Origin: Pirellulales bacterium
GTDB taxonomy: Bacteria > Planctomycetota > Planctomycetia > Pirellulales > JAICIG01
Direction of reading: 5' to 3'
Length of the DNA: 64,000 nt
NCBI GenBank assembly: GCA_035533075.1
Contig: DATLUO010000221.1
Coordinates: forward strand, 1-64,000
Shown: positions 8,353 through 15,787 of the stretch, piece by piece
Position numbering within the stretch: the first letter of the stretch is position 1
How the letters are laid out: the number at the start of each line of letters is the position of its first letter
Made by a program: the position numbers and the translations under genes
The notes under the pieces: generated by a model
Told to the model about the DNA's origin: nothing
Databases searched by the model: none
Seen by the model: only the letters and a program-made list of their open reading frames with translations

Positions 8353-10140
8353 ATGTCTGACGACGCAAAGTTAAGCCCCGTCGAGGGTATCAAGGCCCAA
8401 AGCCACAACCTGCGCGGAGAAATTGCCGCCGAACTGACCGATGGCAACGACTTCTTCGGCAAGGAGAGCATTCAGCTTCTTAAGCACCACGGCACGTATC
8501 AGCAGGACGATCGCGACCATCGGGCACACAAGTCGGGCGGCAAGTCCGCCAAGGCGTTCATCTTCATGGTCCGCACTCGCGTGCCCGGCGGAAAGCTGAC
8601 CAGCGACCAGCTTTTGGCCGAGATTGACCTGTGCGACGAGCTGGGCAACACCACCCTGCGCTGCACAAGCCGGCAGGGCCTGCAGTTGCACGGCATCGTC
8701 AAGGAAAACCTGCGGGAGGTCCTTGCCCGGATCAATCAGGTGCAGCTCACCACGCTGGCGGCCTGCGGCGATGTGGAACGCAACATCATGTGCTGCCCGG
8801 CCCCGCACCACTTCGATCCGGTACATGCCCAACTGCAAGACCTGGCCGACCGCCTGGCCGCGCATCTGGCGCCGCGCACGCGGGCCTACCACGAAATCTG
8901 GCTGAAGGACCAGGAAACCGGCGAAGAGGAGTTGGTGGCGGGCGGACCGAACGGCCACGAGATCGAGCCGATCTATGGGCCGACGTATCTGCCACGCAAG
9001 TTCAAAACGGCCATCGGGCTGCCGGGCGACAACTGCGTCGATCTCTATGCCAACGATCTGGCCCTGATGGCCATTTGCGAGAACTACCAGATCGTCGGCT
9101 ACAACGTGCTGGTGGGCGGCGGAATGGGCGTCACGCCCAGCGCCAAGAAGACGTTTCCGGCACTGGCCAGGCGGATGGCCTTCGTCACGCCCGACCAGGT
9201 GGTCGACGTGGCGACGGAAGTCATCAAGGTGCAACGCGACTTCGGCAATCGGGCCGACCGCAAGATCGCCCGGCTGAAATACCTGATCGCCGACCACGGC
9301 CTGGCCTGGTTCAAGGCGAAGGTGGAGGAATACTATGGCCACAAGCTGCCCGACCCTCATCCCGACGACGTCTGCGGCTTCGACGACCACCTGGGCTGGC
9401 ACGAGCAGGGCGACGGCCGCTGGTATTACGGCTTGAACGTGGAAAACGGCCGCATTCACGACACGGACGAGCTGCGCCTGAAGACCGCCCTGCGCGAAAT
9501 CTGCGGCAAGCTTCGCCCAGGCATTCGCCTGACCGCCCATCAGAGCATTCTGTTCACCGATGTGGTCGGCGGAGACCGGCCGGCGCTGGAGGAGATTCTG
9601 CGGCACCACGGCGTGAAGCTTTCGCACGAGATTTCCAATGCCCGCCGCTGGTCGATGGCCTGCGTGGCCTGGCCGACGTGCGGTCTGTCGATTACCGAAG
9701 CCGAACGCGCCTTGCCCAGCGTCATCGACAAGGTCGAAGTCGAGCTGGCGCGGCTGGGCCTGTCCAGCGAGCGCTTTACGATCCGCATGACCGGCTGCCC
9801 GAACGGCTGCGCCCGGCCCTATAACTCCGATGTCGGACTAGTTGGCAAGACCGCCGGCAAGTACACGCTTTTCCTGGGCGGCCGTTTGCTGGGAGATCGG
9901 CTGAACTTCGTTTACAAGGATTTGGTACCGGAAGAAGAGATCGCCTCGACGCTCATCCCCGTGCTGGTCTATTTCAAGCAAGACCGCTTGCCGGGTGAAA
10001 CGTTCGGCGATTTTTGCCATCGCAAGGGAGCCGACGATTTGCTGGCATGGACGACCAGTTTCGAAGCAGACACAGCCAGCACAAACGCCAGCGGCAACGG
10101 CCATGCGGCGGTTCTGGCCCCGGAGGCCGTGGCCAAGTGA
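8353..10140 (+). CDS. Ferredoxin/NADPH-type sulfite or nitrite reductase, siroheme-[4Fe-4S] hemoprotein
   Basis: A 595-aa enzyme of the assimilatory sulfite/nitrite reductase family, which carries out six-electron reduction of sulfite to sulfide or nitrite to ammonia. The four cluster ligands are in two pairs: CVAWPTC (C-x5-C, near residue 437) and CPNGC (C-x3-C, near 482, within TGCPNGCARPYNSDVGLVG). The N-terminal RTRVPGGKLTSDQLL and TSRQGLQLHGI are typical siroheme-domain segments. Length fits both the CysI hemoprotein and NirA/Sir; motif reading alone does not settle sulfite versus nitrite. The stop codon overlaps the GTG of the downstream membrane-protein gene. Confidence 0.88.
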   Translation: MSDDAKLSPVEGIKAQSHNLRGEIAAELTDGNDFFGKESIQLLKHHGTYQQDDRDHRAHKSGGKSAKAFIFMVRTRVPGGKLTSDQLLAEIDLCDELGNTTLRCTSRQGLQLHGIVKENLREVLARINQVQLTTLAACGDVERNIMCCPAPHHFDPVHAQLQDLADRLAAHLAPRTRAYHEIWLKDQETGEEELVAGGPNGHEIEPIYGPTYLPRKFKTAIGLPGDNCVDLYANDLALMAICENYQIVGYNVLVGGGMGVTPSAKKTFPALARRMAFVTPDQVVDVATEVIKVQRDFGNRADRKIARLKYLIADHGLAWFKAKVEEYYGHKLPDPHPDDVCGFDDHLGWHEQGDGRWYYGLNVENGRIHDTDELRLKTALREICGKLRPGIRLTAHQSILFTDVVGGDRPALEEILRHHGVKLSHEISNARRWSMACVAWPTCGLSITEAERALPSVIDKVEVELARLGLSSERFTIRMTGCPNGCARPYNSDVGLVGKTAGKYTLFLGGRLLGDRLNFVYKDLVPEEEIASTLIPVLVYFKQDRLPGETFGDFCHRKGADDLLAWTTSFEADTASTNASGNGHAAVLAPEAVAK

Positions 10141-10538
10141 GCTCGCAGCCCGCGCCGCGGCTTTCTCCCTGGATGACGCGGCTGCTGTGGTTTGTCGGCG
10201 GTTACAACCTGCTGGCCGGCGTGGGCATGTTTTGCTTCTACCACGAGGGCTTTAAGCTGCTCGGCGTGGAGAAGCCGCAACTTAACCTGCCGATTCAACT
10301 GGTCGGCATGCTGGTCGGGCTGTTCGGCGTCGGCTATTGGATGGTCGCGTCCAACCCCGTCGAGAACCGCAACCTTCTGCTGCTTGGCTTCTGGAGCAAA
10401 GCGTTGGGCAGCATGCTCGGCGTTTACTACGTCTGTGTCGGGAAGCTGCCGACCGTATTTCTGGCAATGCTGTTCTTTTCCGATATCGTGTATCTGCCGC
10501 CGTTTTACATGATTCTACGGCGGCTGGATTCGCATTGA
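10137..10538 (+). CDS. Small four-helix membrane protein coupled to sulfite/nitrite reductase
   Basis: A 133-aa protein starting with GTG at 10137-10139, which overlaps the TGA of the reductase gene (GTGA). A GGAGG site lies 12-16 bases upstream within the reductase coding region, so translation is coupled. Four hydrophobic segments are visible: near LLWFVGGYNLLAGVGMFCFY, LPIQLVGMLVGLFGVGYWMV, the LLLLGFWSKALGSMLGVYYV region and FLAMLFFSDIVYLPPFYMIL. I recognise no named family. The coupling suggests a role linked to the reductase, such as redox-partner or anion handling, but this is inference. Confidence 0.78.
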   Translation: MSSQPAPRLSPWMTRLLWFVGGYNLLAGVGMFCFYHEGFKLLGVEKPQLNLPIQLVGMLVGLFGVGYWMVASNPVENRNLLLLGFWSKALGSMLGVYYVCVGKLPTVFLAMLFFSDIVYLPPFYMILRRLDSH

Positions 10539-10600
10539 CGGCGGTGGCGGCCAATCGTACCATTCCCGCGCCTTCGCACCCTGCACTTCACCTCTGGTAG

Positions 10601-10660
10601 CAGAATTCGTGAGAATTCTGGGCGTAAACGCGACGACGGCCTGACTTCTCACGAAGTCAG
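10601..10660. terminator. Pair of hairpins with complementary loops
   Basis: Two perfect 8-bp-stem hairpins: cagaattc-gtga-gaattctg at 10601-10620 and ctgacttc-tcac-gaagtcag at 10641-10660. The four-base loops GTGA and TCAC are complementary, so a kissing interaction is possible. There is no U-tract, so ordinary intrinsic termination is uncertain. They lie between the small membrane protein and the anchored protein gene. Confidence 0.6.
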
Positions 10661-10691
10661 CAACACCCCTCACCGCTCCGCAGAGATCGCT

Positions 10692-11432
10692 ATGAACCGC
10701 CGCGTTGCCAAATGGGTAGCCGGTGCTCTGTTTGCCTTCGGCATGGGCCTGTTGGCCTGGGGCTATTGGGCTGCGCGGCGCGTCCCGCCGTTCTATGCCG
10801 CGGCGGCGGCGGTGCCGAGCGACAGCCATCGCGAGGCCGGCGAGCGTCTGCTGGAAAACGCGGCCGCCCTGGCCAGCAATGTCCAGAAAACCGGGCAGTG
10901 GCAAGCCATCTTCACCACCGGACAACTCAATGGCTGGCTGGCGACTCGGTTGGAAGAAACGTTCCCCGGACTCTTGCCCGATTATCTGGCCGATCCCAGG
11001 GTCACCGTCGGGCCCGACGGCGTGATGTTGGGTTGCCGTTATCTGAAAGGGAACGTCGAAACGGTCGTCTCGCTGAAGGCGGAGCTTTACGTCAACGAAC
11101 CAAACGTCTTGAAGGTCCGGTTGAGCCATGCGCGGGCCGGCGCGTTTCCGCTCCCGTTGGGAAACATCCTGCAGGGCGTGACGCGGGCCGCCGCCGAGGC
11201 GAAGGTGCAGTTGAGCTGGCTGCAGGCCGGCGGAGACCCGGTGGCCGTCATTCGCCTGCATCCCTCGGACGACAAGGCGTTTTACCGATTGGAAAAGCTG
11301 GAACTCGGCGACAACGAGGTGTTTGTGGCCGGCTATACGGTGCCGCGCGACTCCGGCCCGTCGGAACCAGAAACTTCGCCCGACCGACCGCTGGCTGCCG
11401 CACCTTCCACAAAGGAAAAGCGCCAACGCTGA
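10692..11432 (+). CDS. Membrane-anchored YpmS/DUF2140-like protein
   Basis: A 246-aa protein with one N-terminal membrane segment (VAGALFAFGMGLLAWGYWAA, residues 8-28) and an extracytoplasmic remainder. The segment QWQAIFTTGQLNGWLATRLE and the later beta-rich stretches (VTVGPDGVMLGCRY, VETVVSLKAELYV) resemble the YpmS (DUF2140) fold, whose function is unclear. The C-terminal 35 residues are a disordered Pro/Ser/Glu tail. The last 100 bp overlap the convergent LigD-like gene. Assignment to the family is by eye and only moderately firm. Confidence 0.65.
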   Translation: MNRRVAKWVAGALFAFGMGLLAWGYWAARRVPPFYAAAAAVPSDSHREAGERLLENAAALASNVQKTGQWQAIFTTGQLNGWLATRLEETFPGLLPDYLADPRVTVGPDGVMLGCRYLKGNVETVVSLKAELYVNEPNVLKVRLSHARAGAFPLPLGNILQGVTRAAAEAKVQLSWLQAGGDPVAVIRLHPSDDKAFYRLEKLELGDNEVFVAGYTVPRDSGPSEPETSPDRPLAAAPSTKEKRQR

Positions 11433-11767
11433 CCGTCCGCGGCGGGCCGCTCCAGCCGGGCCGTTCCTCGCAGCCGCCGGCCGTGTAGTTCGACGACGAC
11501 GCTCTCGCCCTCTGCCGGCAACGGCAGATAGTCTCCGGCGTCCCAACGCGTGACTGTTCCGCGCCCGCCGGACACTTCGCCTTCATAGTCGAGATAGGCG
11601 CGGCGATGGTCGGGCAACCGCTCGGCCAGGCAGGCCGCATCGGCCGACGGCTCCTCGGCCAGCGCCCAGGTTTGCAGTACGTCGGCCGCTTCGAGCATCA
11701 AGTCCCAGTGTAGGCCGCGGCCGGATTCCGGGGGAAGGTCATGTCGCAGGACAACGAAACGGGGCAT
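11333..11767 (-). CDS. LigD-type 3'-phosphoesterase-domain protein (DNA polymerase ligase N-terminal domain)
   Basis: A 144-aa stand-alone version of the domain that in LigD removes 3'-phosphates and ribonucleotides before end joining. The hallmark start is RFVVLRHDLPPESGRGLHWD followed by LML, with two candidate catalytic/metal-binding His (RHD and LHWD). The fold continues through WRFSFVEG near residue 120. The last 20 or so residues are low-complexity and lie in the 100-bp overlap with the plus-strand anchored protein. No ligase or polymerase domain is attached and no Ku gene is nearby. Confidence 0.82.
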   Translation of the reverse strand: MPRFVVLRHDLPPESGRGLHWDLMLEAADVLQTWALAEEPSADAACLAERLPDHRRAYLDYEGEVSGGRGTVTRWDAGDYLPLPAEGESVVVELHGRRLRGTARLERPAADGQRWRFSFVEGAAASGRSGEVSGSDGPESRGTV

Positions 11768-12387
11768 GACTATCGTTCGATGAATTGTGTTGCCGACGAT
11801 GAGGGGTGGTGGCTGGGGCAGAGCCTGGCCACGATCGCTATTCTAGTCAGGACAGACGACGAGGCCAGGCGATGCCCCGGTACGGCCCAGGTATGAGGTG
11901 GCTTCGCGAAAATCTATCGTGGCGGGCGAGTTCAACCTTCCTCTGGCCATCTAGGGCCGCAACTTGCGGGCATTCTTGACACCATCGAGGTCGCCGTCTG
12001 GCCGCCCCCGCCGCGAACGATTGGTGGAACAAATCCAGCGTCGGCATCAGCGGCACCGTCGTTCCGCCGCCCGAACCTCAATTGTCGGTTTCCGCCCTAG
12101 CCGGGTGCCAGTTTTTTTGGCAGTTCGGCGTTGTTATTGCCTACACGAAGGTGGCCATGATTACCCAACGCAGCAAGTACGTGCGCGCAACAAGGCCAGC
12201 GAGCAGAAGATGAGGGCCGACAATGAGGCGGCCATCGCCCGCGGAATCAGCGCTCTGGCCATCGGAACCGGGGCAGGTTTCTAAGGAGCGGACGATGAGT
12301 GTTTGTCCCTACTGCCAATACTCGCCCTTGGCGTGCCGGCTTAGGAAACAACTTGACTGGCGCGCTTGACCGGCGTATTCTCAAGAC
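11768..12387. other. 620-bp gap with repeat and gene debris
   Basis: The first part carries a partial copy of the family B repeat (11808-11900). Around 12160-12284 one frame translates as RADNEAAIARGISALAIGTG and ends at a TAA. It is followed by AAGGAGCG and a 24-codon frame at 12295-12369 (MSVCPYCQYSPLACRL, Cys-rich). These could be micro-genes or remnants of a lost zinc-ribbon gene; I see nothing firm enough to call. Confidence 0.4.
11808..11900. repeat. Dispersed repeat family B (partial copy)
   Basis: It begins with ggtggctggggcagagcctg and contains gaggccaggcgatgccccgg. Both segments recur in the element at 52289-52437, where the first forms one terminal inverted repeat. The right-hand terminus is missing here. 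Confidence 0.7.
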
Positions 12388-12627
12388 ATGCAAACCGATG
12401 AACTTGTTCAACAGTTAATCGCGCTTCCCTTGCCTGACCGAGTCACGGTCGCGCAAGCGCTATGGGAAAGCATCGACGAGGGTTTGGCCACGGATGTGGC
12501 CGATGAACAACGGGACGCCATTCAGGCTGCTGTGCGGCGCGACGACGAATTGAGTTCGGGTTCGGTTGTCGGTCGATCGCATGAGGAAGTAATGCAGGCC
12601 GTGCGCCAGGCCCTTAAATGCGGGTAG
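12388..12627 (+). CDS. Antitoxin, putative addiction-module component family
   Basis: A 79-aa protein of the small helical antitoxin family paired with ParE/RelE-type toxins. The stretch LVQQLIALPLPDRVTVAQAL followed by WESIDE matches the family's conserved core (LPxxERxxLAxxLWxSID). It should bind and neutralise the downstream toxin and, as usual in such pairs, may repress its own promoter. Its stop overlaps the toxin start by 10 bp, typical of a coupled pair. Confidence 0.85.
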   Translation: MQTDELVQQLIALPLPDRVTVAQALWESIDEGLATDVADEQRDAIQAAVRRDDELSSGSVVGRSHEEVMQAVRQALKCG

Positions 12628-12920
12628 TTTACCACCCCGACGCTGAGGCTGAATTAACCGAAGCGGCGCTCTACTACGACCAGCGAGTGCCTGGCTTGGG
12701 TGATTCCTTCCTTCGCGCGTTTGAGTCGGCGCTGGCCGAAATTGAAAAGCAACCCCAGTGGTGGCCGATCGTCGAAAGCGATCTACGTTACCGTTCTCTG
12801 CGGCGTTTTCCCTACGCGGTTTATTACCGAATCGTCGACGATGAATTGAGGATCCTCGTCGTTGAGCATCATAAACGTCACCCCGATTACTGGCGGTATC
12901 GACTGCGCGACGAACGTTAG
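12618..12920 (+). CDS. ParE/RelE-family toxin
   Basis: A 100-aa type II toxin. Conserved features are the start MRVVYHPDAEAELTEAALYY, the helix GLGDSFLRAFESALAEIEKQ, the strand RYRSLRRFPYAVYYRI and the C-terminal LVVEHHKRHPDYW. ParE members poison gyrase and RelE members cut mRNA; the RRFPYAVYYRI and VVEHHKRHPDYWR segments are closer to the ParE side. Full length with no frameshift, so the pair may be active. The surrounding gaps contain gene debris, consistent with an insertion-prone site. Confidence 0.87.
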   Translation: MRVVYHPDAEAELTEAALYYDQRVPGLGDSFLRAFESALAEIEKQPQWWPIVESDLRYRSLRRFPYAVYYRIVDDELRILVVEHHKRHPDYWRYRLRDER

Positions 12921-13150
12921 CACGCCGGCGTGCCGGCGGCGCCAAAAGGCAAAACCGGCCCCGCCCATTGTCGAAAACTGACCGCCGCCGCAAAGGGAAC
13001 CAAGATGCTAAAACTGGCCGCCGTCACGGTGGATGACGGACGCGAGCCCTTTGGACCCCGTCAGCCTTGTGGATTGGTGAACGAGGTTGACCGCCCGCCG
13101 CGGAGAAAACCAATGACTGCCCCCGTGCCACCCAATGCCCACTGGAATCG
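12921..13150. other. Intergenic gap after the toxin gene
   Basis: I see no gene, hairpin or clear promoter here. Short open frames have no ribosome-binding site and atypical composition. Confidence 0.4.
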
Positions 13151-14293
13151 ATGTCATTCATGGTTAACCAGCGCTTTCCCATGCACGTCACGCCGCTCGA
13201 TCTGACCAGGCTCAAGGTCTTGCCGCTCCGCGAGCGGCGCAGCCTGACGACGGTCGACGAAATCTTGATCGATCCCGACGCCGCTCCGCGCCCCTGCCCG
13301 GAACGGGTTCCTCCGCTCGTTCGCCAGTGCGCCGAAAATATCCGCAGGGCGCGAGAACGCGGGGCGACCGTGATGCTCATCTACGGCGCCCATCTGCTTC
13401 GCAACGGGGCGGCCCAGATCATCGAACGCATGCTGGCCGACGATTGGCTGACGCACCTGGCGACCAACGGGGCCGGCACGATCCACGATTGGGAATATGC
13501 CTGGTTCGGCGCTTCGACCGAGAGCGTCGAAATGAACGTCGCCAGCGGCACCTTCGGCACCTGGCACGAGACGGCCACCAACATCCACCTGGCCCTCCTG
13601 GCCGGCGCGCTCGACGGCCTGGGCTACGGCCGGGCACTCGGCAAGTTCATCCTGGACGACGGCACCACGCTGCCGGCCAGCGACGACCTTGCCCGCTCGA
13701 TCGCCGAAAAGCCACTCGATCGGCTCACGGCGGCCCGTGCCGATCTGCTACGGACGATGACCGAGCAACATTGGCCGGCGGGACGCATCGAAGTGAAGCA
13801 CCGTTGGAAGCAGGCCTCGATGGTGGCTCAGGCGTATCGTCACGGCGTGCCGCTGACGGTGCATCCGGGCATCGGCTACGACATCATCTCGAATCACCCC
13901 GTCTTCAACGGCGCGGCGCTGGGCCGGGCGGCCGAGTGGGATTTCAAGCTCTTCGGCGGCTCGCTGGAGCGTCTCGAAGGCGGCGTGGTGCTGAACGTCG
14001 GCTCGGCGATCATGGGTCCGCAGGTGTTCGAGAAATCGCTGAGCTGCGTCAATAATCTGCGGCTGCAAGCGGGCCTGGACGTGGTCCGCGGCCACAACAT
14101 CTACGTCGTCGACATTCAGGACGGCGGCGGCTGGGACTGGTCGCACGGCGAGCCGCCCAAGACGAATCCGGCCTATTACCTGCGGTTCTGCAAAAGCTTC
14201 GTGCGGATGGGCGGCGCGTTGAATTATGTGCAATGCGACAATGCGGCCTTCGTGCATCGGCTTTACCACGAACTGGCGCGGGGTAGCGATTGA
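13151..14293 (+). CDS. Conserved hypothetical enzyme, possibly deoxyhypusine-synthase-like fold
   Basis: A 380-aa soluble protein. Conserved-looking blocks are VMLIYGAHLLRNGAAQIIER, LATNGAGTIHDWEYAWFGAS followed by TESVEMNVASG, LTVHPGIGYDIISNHPVFNG and VVLNVGSAIMGPQVFEKSLS. The alternation of Gly-rich turns and hydrophobic strands suggests a Rossmann-like nucleotide-binding enzyme. The THLATNGAGTIHDWE region recalls deoxyhypusine-synthase-like proteins, but I am not certain of that match. The start may be ATG 13151 or the ATG three codons later (13160); neither has a strong ribosome-binding site. It is monocistronic. Confidence 0.6.
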   Translation: MSFMVNQRFPMHVTPLDLTRLKVLPLRERRSLTTVDEILIDPDAAPRPCPERVPPLVRQCAENIRRARERGATVMLIYGAHLLRNGAAQIIERMLADDWLTHLATNGAGTIHDWEYAWFGASTESVEMNVASGTFGTWHETATNIHLALLAGALDGLGYGRALGKFILDDGTTLPASDDLARSIAEKPLDRLTAARADLLRTMTEQHWPAGRIEVKHRWKQASMVAQAYRHGVPLTVHPGIGYDIISNHPVFNGAALGRAAEWDFKLFGGSLERLEGGVVLNVGSAIMGPQVFEKSLSCVNNLRLQAGLDVVRGHNIYVVDIQDGGGWDWSHGEPPKTNPAYYLRFCKSFVRMGGALNYVQCDNAAFVHRLYHELARGSD

Positions 14294-14410
14294 GATCGCA
14301 GGCTGGGACTGGCCTATGCAAAATCGTCGATTTCGGCTGTGAAAAAGCAGCCGGAATTGGCGCGGAAGCTGTTCCACTCGCCACATCCAGGCTTGGGCTG
14401 CGCGCGCAAA

Positions 14411-14426
14411 GCGACACGCGTGTCGC
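14411..14426. repeat. Perfect 16-bp palindrome, family C
   Basis: The sequence gcgacacgcgtgtcgc is a perfect palindrome, repeated exactly at 48084-48099. A version lengthened by one CG in the centre lies at the middle of the 44-bp palindrome at 14552-14595. All three copies are outside genes. Confidence 0.85.
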
Positions 14427-14461
14427 GTCCGCGCCGCGCCGACAAGCAACGGGCCACGAAT

Positions 14462-14595
14462 CAAAACGAGTCCCTCGTACATGAGAAGAAGCGCCGCGCG
14501 CGGCGCTTTTGTTCTGCGCCGTGTCGAAGGTCGGACCAAAACGAGTCCCTCGCGCAAAACAAAAGCGACACGCGCGTGTCGCTTTTGTTTTGCGC
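14462..14595. terminator. Duplicated motif with two strong hairpins
   Basis: The motif caaaacgagtccctcg occurs at 14462-14477 and 14537-14552, each followed by a palindrome. The first (14488-14510) is centred on gcgccgcgcgcggcgc. The second (14552-14595) is a perfect 44-bp palindrome with 22-bp arms containing aaaagcgacacg and its complement. Both end in T-rich runs and could act as bidirectional terminators behind the gene ending at 14293, or as a small mobile palindrome that duplicated. Confidence 0.7.
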
Positions 14596-15066
14596 ACCGT
14601 GTCCGCGTGACAGGGCGCCCGCCTGTCGGTATCGCCATAAAGTGTTACGCCGCAAATGTTTACAGAGGAACGCACGCAGACTTCCTCGTCTCGGCACCGA
14701 GCGGGTGCCTCTAGGGTGGTGGCTTGGGGCGAGGCGGGCCTGGGCAGAATCGTCGAAAACGCGGTCCAACCCGCGGGTTCTATTTAATTCGAGTATTGTT
14801 CCCAACGGCGAGGATGGCGCATGGCATGCCGCCGGCTTTCCAGGCGGTTGCTGACGCTCGCTTTCTACAGAGTGGCGGCATCCGGGGGAGCAAAAATGAC
14901 GTCATTCTTCGGCGGGGCCAAGCCACGATTTTGCACAAGCTGGTCCCACCCTACGACGATGGCCTGGCCGGCCGCTTGTTAAACCGCGCGTTCTGGCTAT
15001 GATGGCTGGCTGGCGAATGCCGGTCGAAGCACCAGCGGCTGTGGCATTCGCGTCACGTCTAACACA

Positions 15067-15624
15067 ATGCACACGACTCCCGTCAGTCTGCTCGTGCGGT
15101 TGAAGCAACCCGAGCCGGAGGCCGCCTGGCAACGGTTCGTGGAGCTTTATACTCCGCTGCTCTTTTTCTGGGCCCGCCAGGCCGGGGTCGGCGCGCCGGA
15201 CGACGCCGACCTGGTGCAGGACGTGTTGGCCCTGCTGGTGCAAAAAATGCCGGGCTTCGACTACGACCCGCAGCAAAGTTTTCGCGGCTGGATACGCACG
15301 ATGATGCGCAACCGCATCCGTGACCTGCGCCGCCGGCATCACGTTCCTGAAGCGGCGGTCGACGAGAGCTGGCTGGCCGAGTTGCCCGCTCCCAAAGACG
15401 ACGCCTGGGAAGAAGAACATCGCCAACTTCTCGTTTCCCGCGCGGCCGAGATGATGCAAGCGAGTTTTCACGAGACCACCTGGCGGGCCTGCTGGGAATC
15501 GACGGTCAACGAGCGTCCGGCGGCGGAAGTGGCCCGCATGCTCGGCATCAGCGAAAACGCCGTCTATATCGCCAAGGGAAGAGTCCTTCGGCGGCTGCGG
15601 CGGGAACTTGAAGGGCTGTTGTAG
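15067..15624 (+). CDS. ECF-type RNA polymerase sigma factor
   Basis: A 185-aa sigma-70-family protein. Region 2 spans WQRFVELYTPLLFFWARQAG, DADLVQDVLALLVQK and FRGWIRTMMRNRIRDLRRRH. Region 4 is the C-terminal helix-turn-helix RPAAEVARMLGISENAVYIA followed by KGRVLRRLRREL. There is no region 1 or 3, as expected for ECF factors. It lies 163 bp upstream of the giant kinase gene, an arrangement seen with planctomycete kinase-linked ECF factors. A conserved two-block promoter-like sequence precedes both the kinase and the giant surface-protein gene and is the natural candidate for its target. Confidence 0.93.
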   Translation: MHTTPVSLLVRLKQPEPEAAWQRFVELYTPLLFFWARQAGVGAPDDADLVQDVLALLVQKMPGFDYDPQQSFRGWIRTMMRNRIRDLRRRHHVPEAAVDESWLAELPAPKDDAWEEEHRQLLVSRAAEMMQASFHETTWRACWESTVNERPAAEVARMLGISENAVYIAKGRVLRRLRRELEGLL

Positions 15625-15638
15625 GTAGGCGGGAACAA

Positions 15639-15714
15639 GGTAGACGGTAGACGGGGGAGAGAATTGCAAATTGCAAATTGGCAATTGCCTGACGCCTGAC
15701 GTCTACCGTCTACC
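15639..15714. repeat. Inverted repeat between sigma factor and kinase genes
   Basis: ggtagacggtagacg at 15639-15653 and its complement cgtctaccgtctacc at 15700-15714 form a 15-bp stem. Between them is an AT-rich stretch with repeated aattgcaaatt. It may terminate the sigma transcript. The same taccgtctacc string recurs in frame inside the kinase gene near 20885-20915. Confidence 0.7.
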
Positions 15715-15719
15715 GATTT

Positions 15720-15753
15720 TCCTGACAGGTTTTGCCCCCTGCCAACGTACATG
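15720..15753 (+). promoter_or_regulatory. Putative ECF-sigma promoter of the kinase gene
   Basis: The block tcctgacaggttttgcc (15720-15736), 9 unconserved bases, then cgtacatg (15746-15753). The same 17-bp and 8-bp blocks with the same 9-bp spacing occur at 23159-23192 before the giant surface-protein gene. Conservation of both blocks and of the spacing, with different sequence between, is what a -35/-10 pair looks like. The ATG follows 34 bp after the second block. Confidence 0.75.
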
Positions 15754-15787
15754 CTGTTATGGCCCGCTTTTTATGGAGAATCGAACC

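Larger units (their letters stand above)
14294..15066. other. 770-bp repeat-rich gap upstream of the sigma factor gene
   Basis: It contains three GC-rich palindromes, a duplicated caaaacgagtccctcg motif and a family A fragment at 14937-14957 (annotated separately). The last 100 bp must hold the promoter of the sigma factor gene, but I see no clear -35/-10 pair there. No credible protein-coding frame. Confidence 0.6.

Noticed and set aside
14470-14483. Third copy of the ECF promoter block (tcgtacatg near 14477)
   Set aside because: The upstream block ctgacaggttttgcc is absent at the required distance, so only the short block matches by chance.
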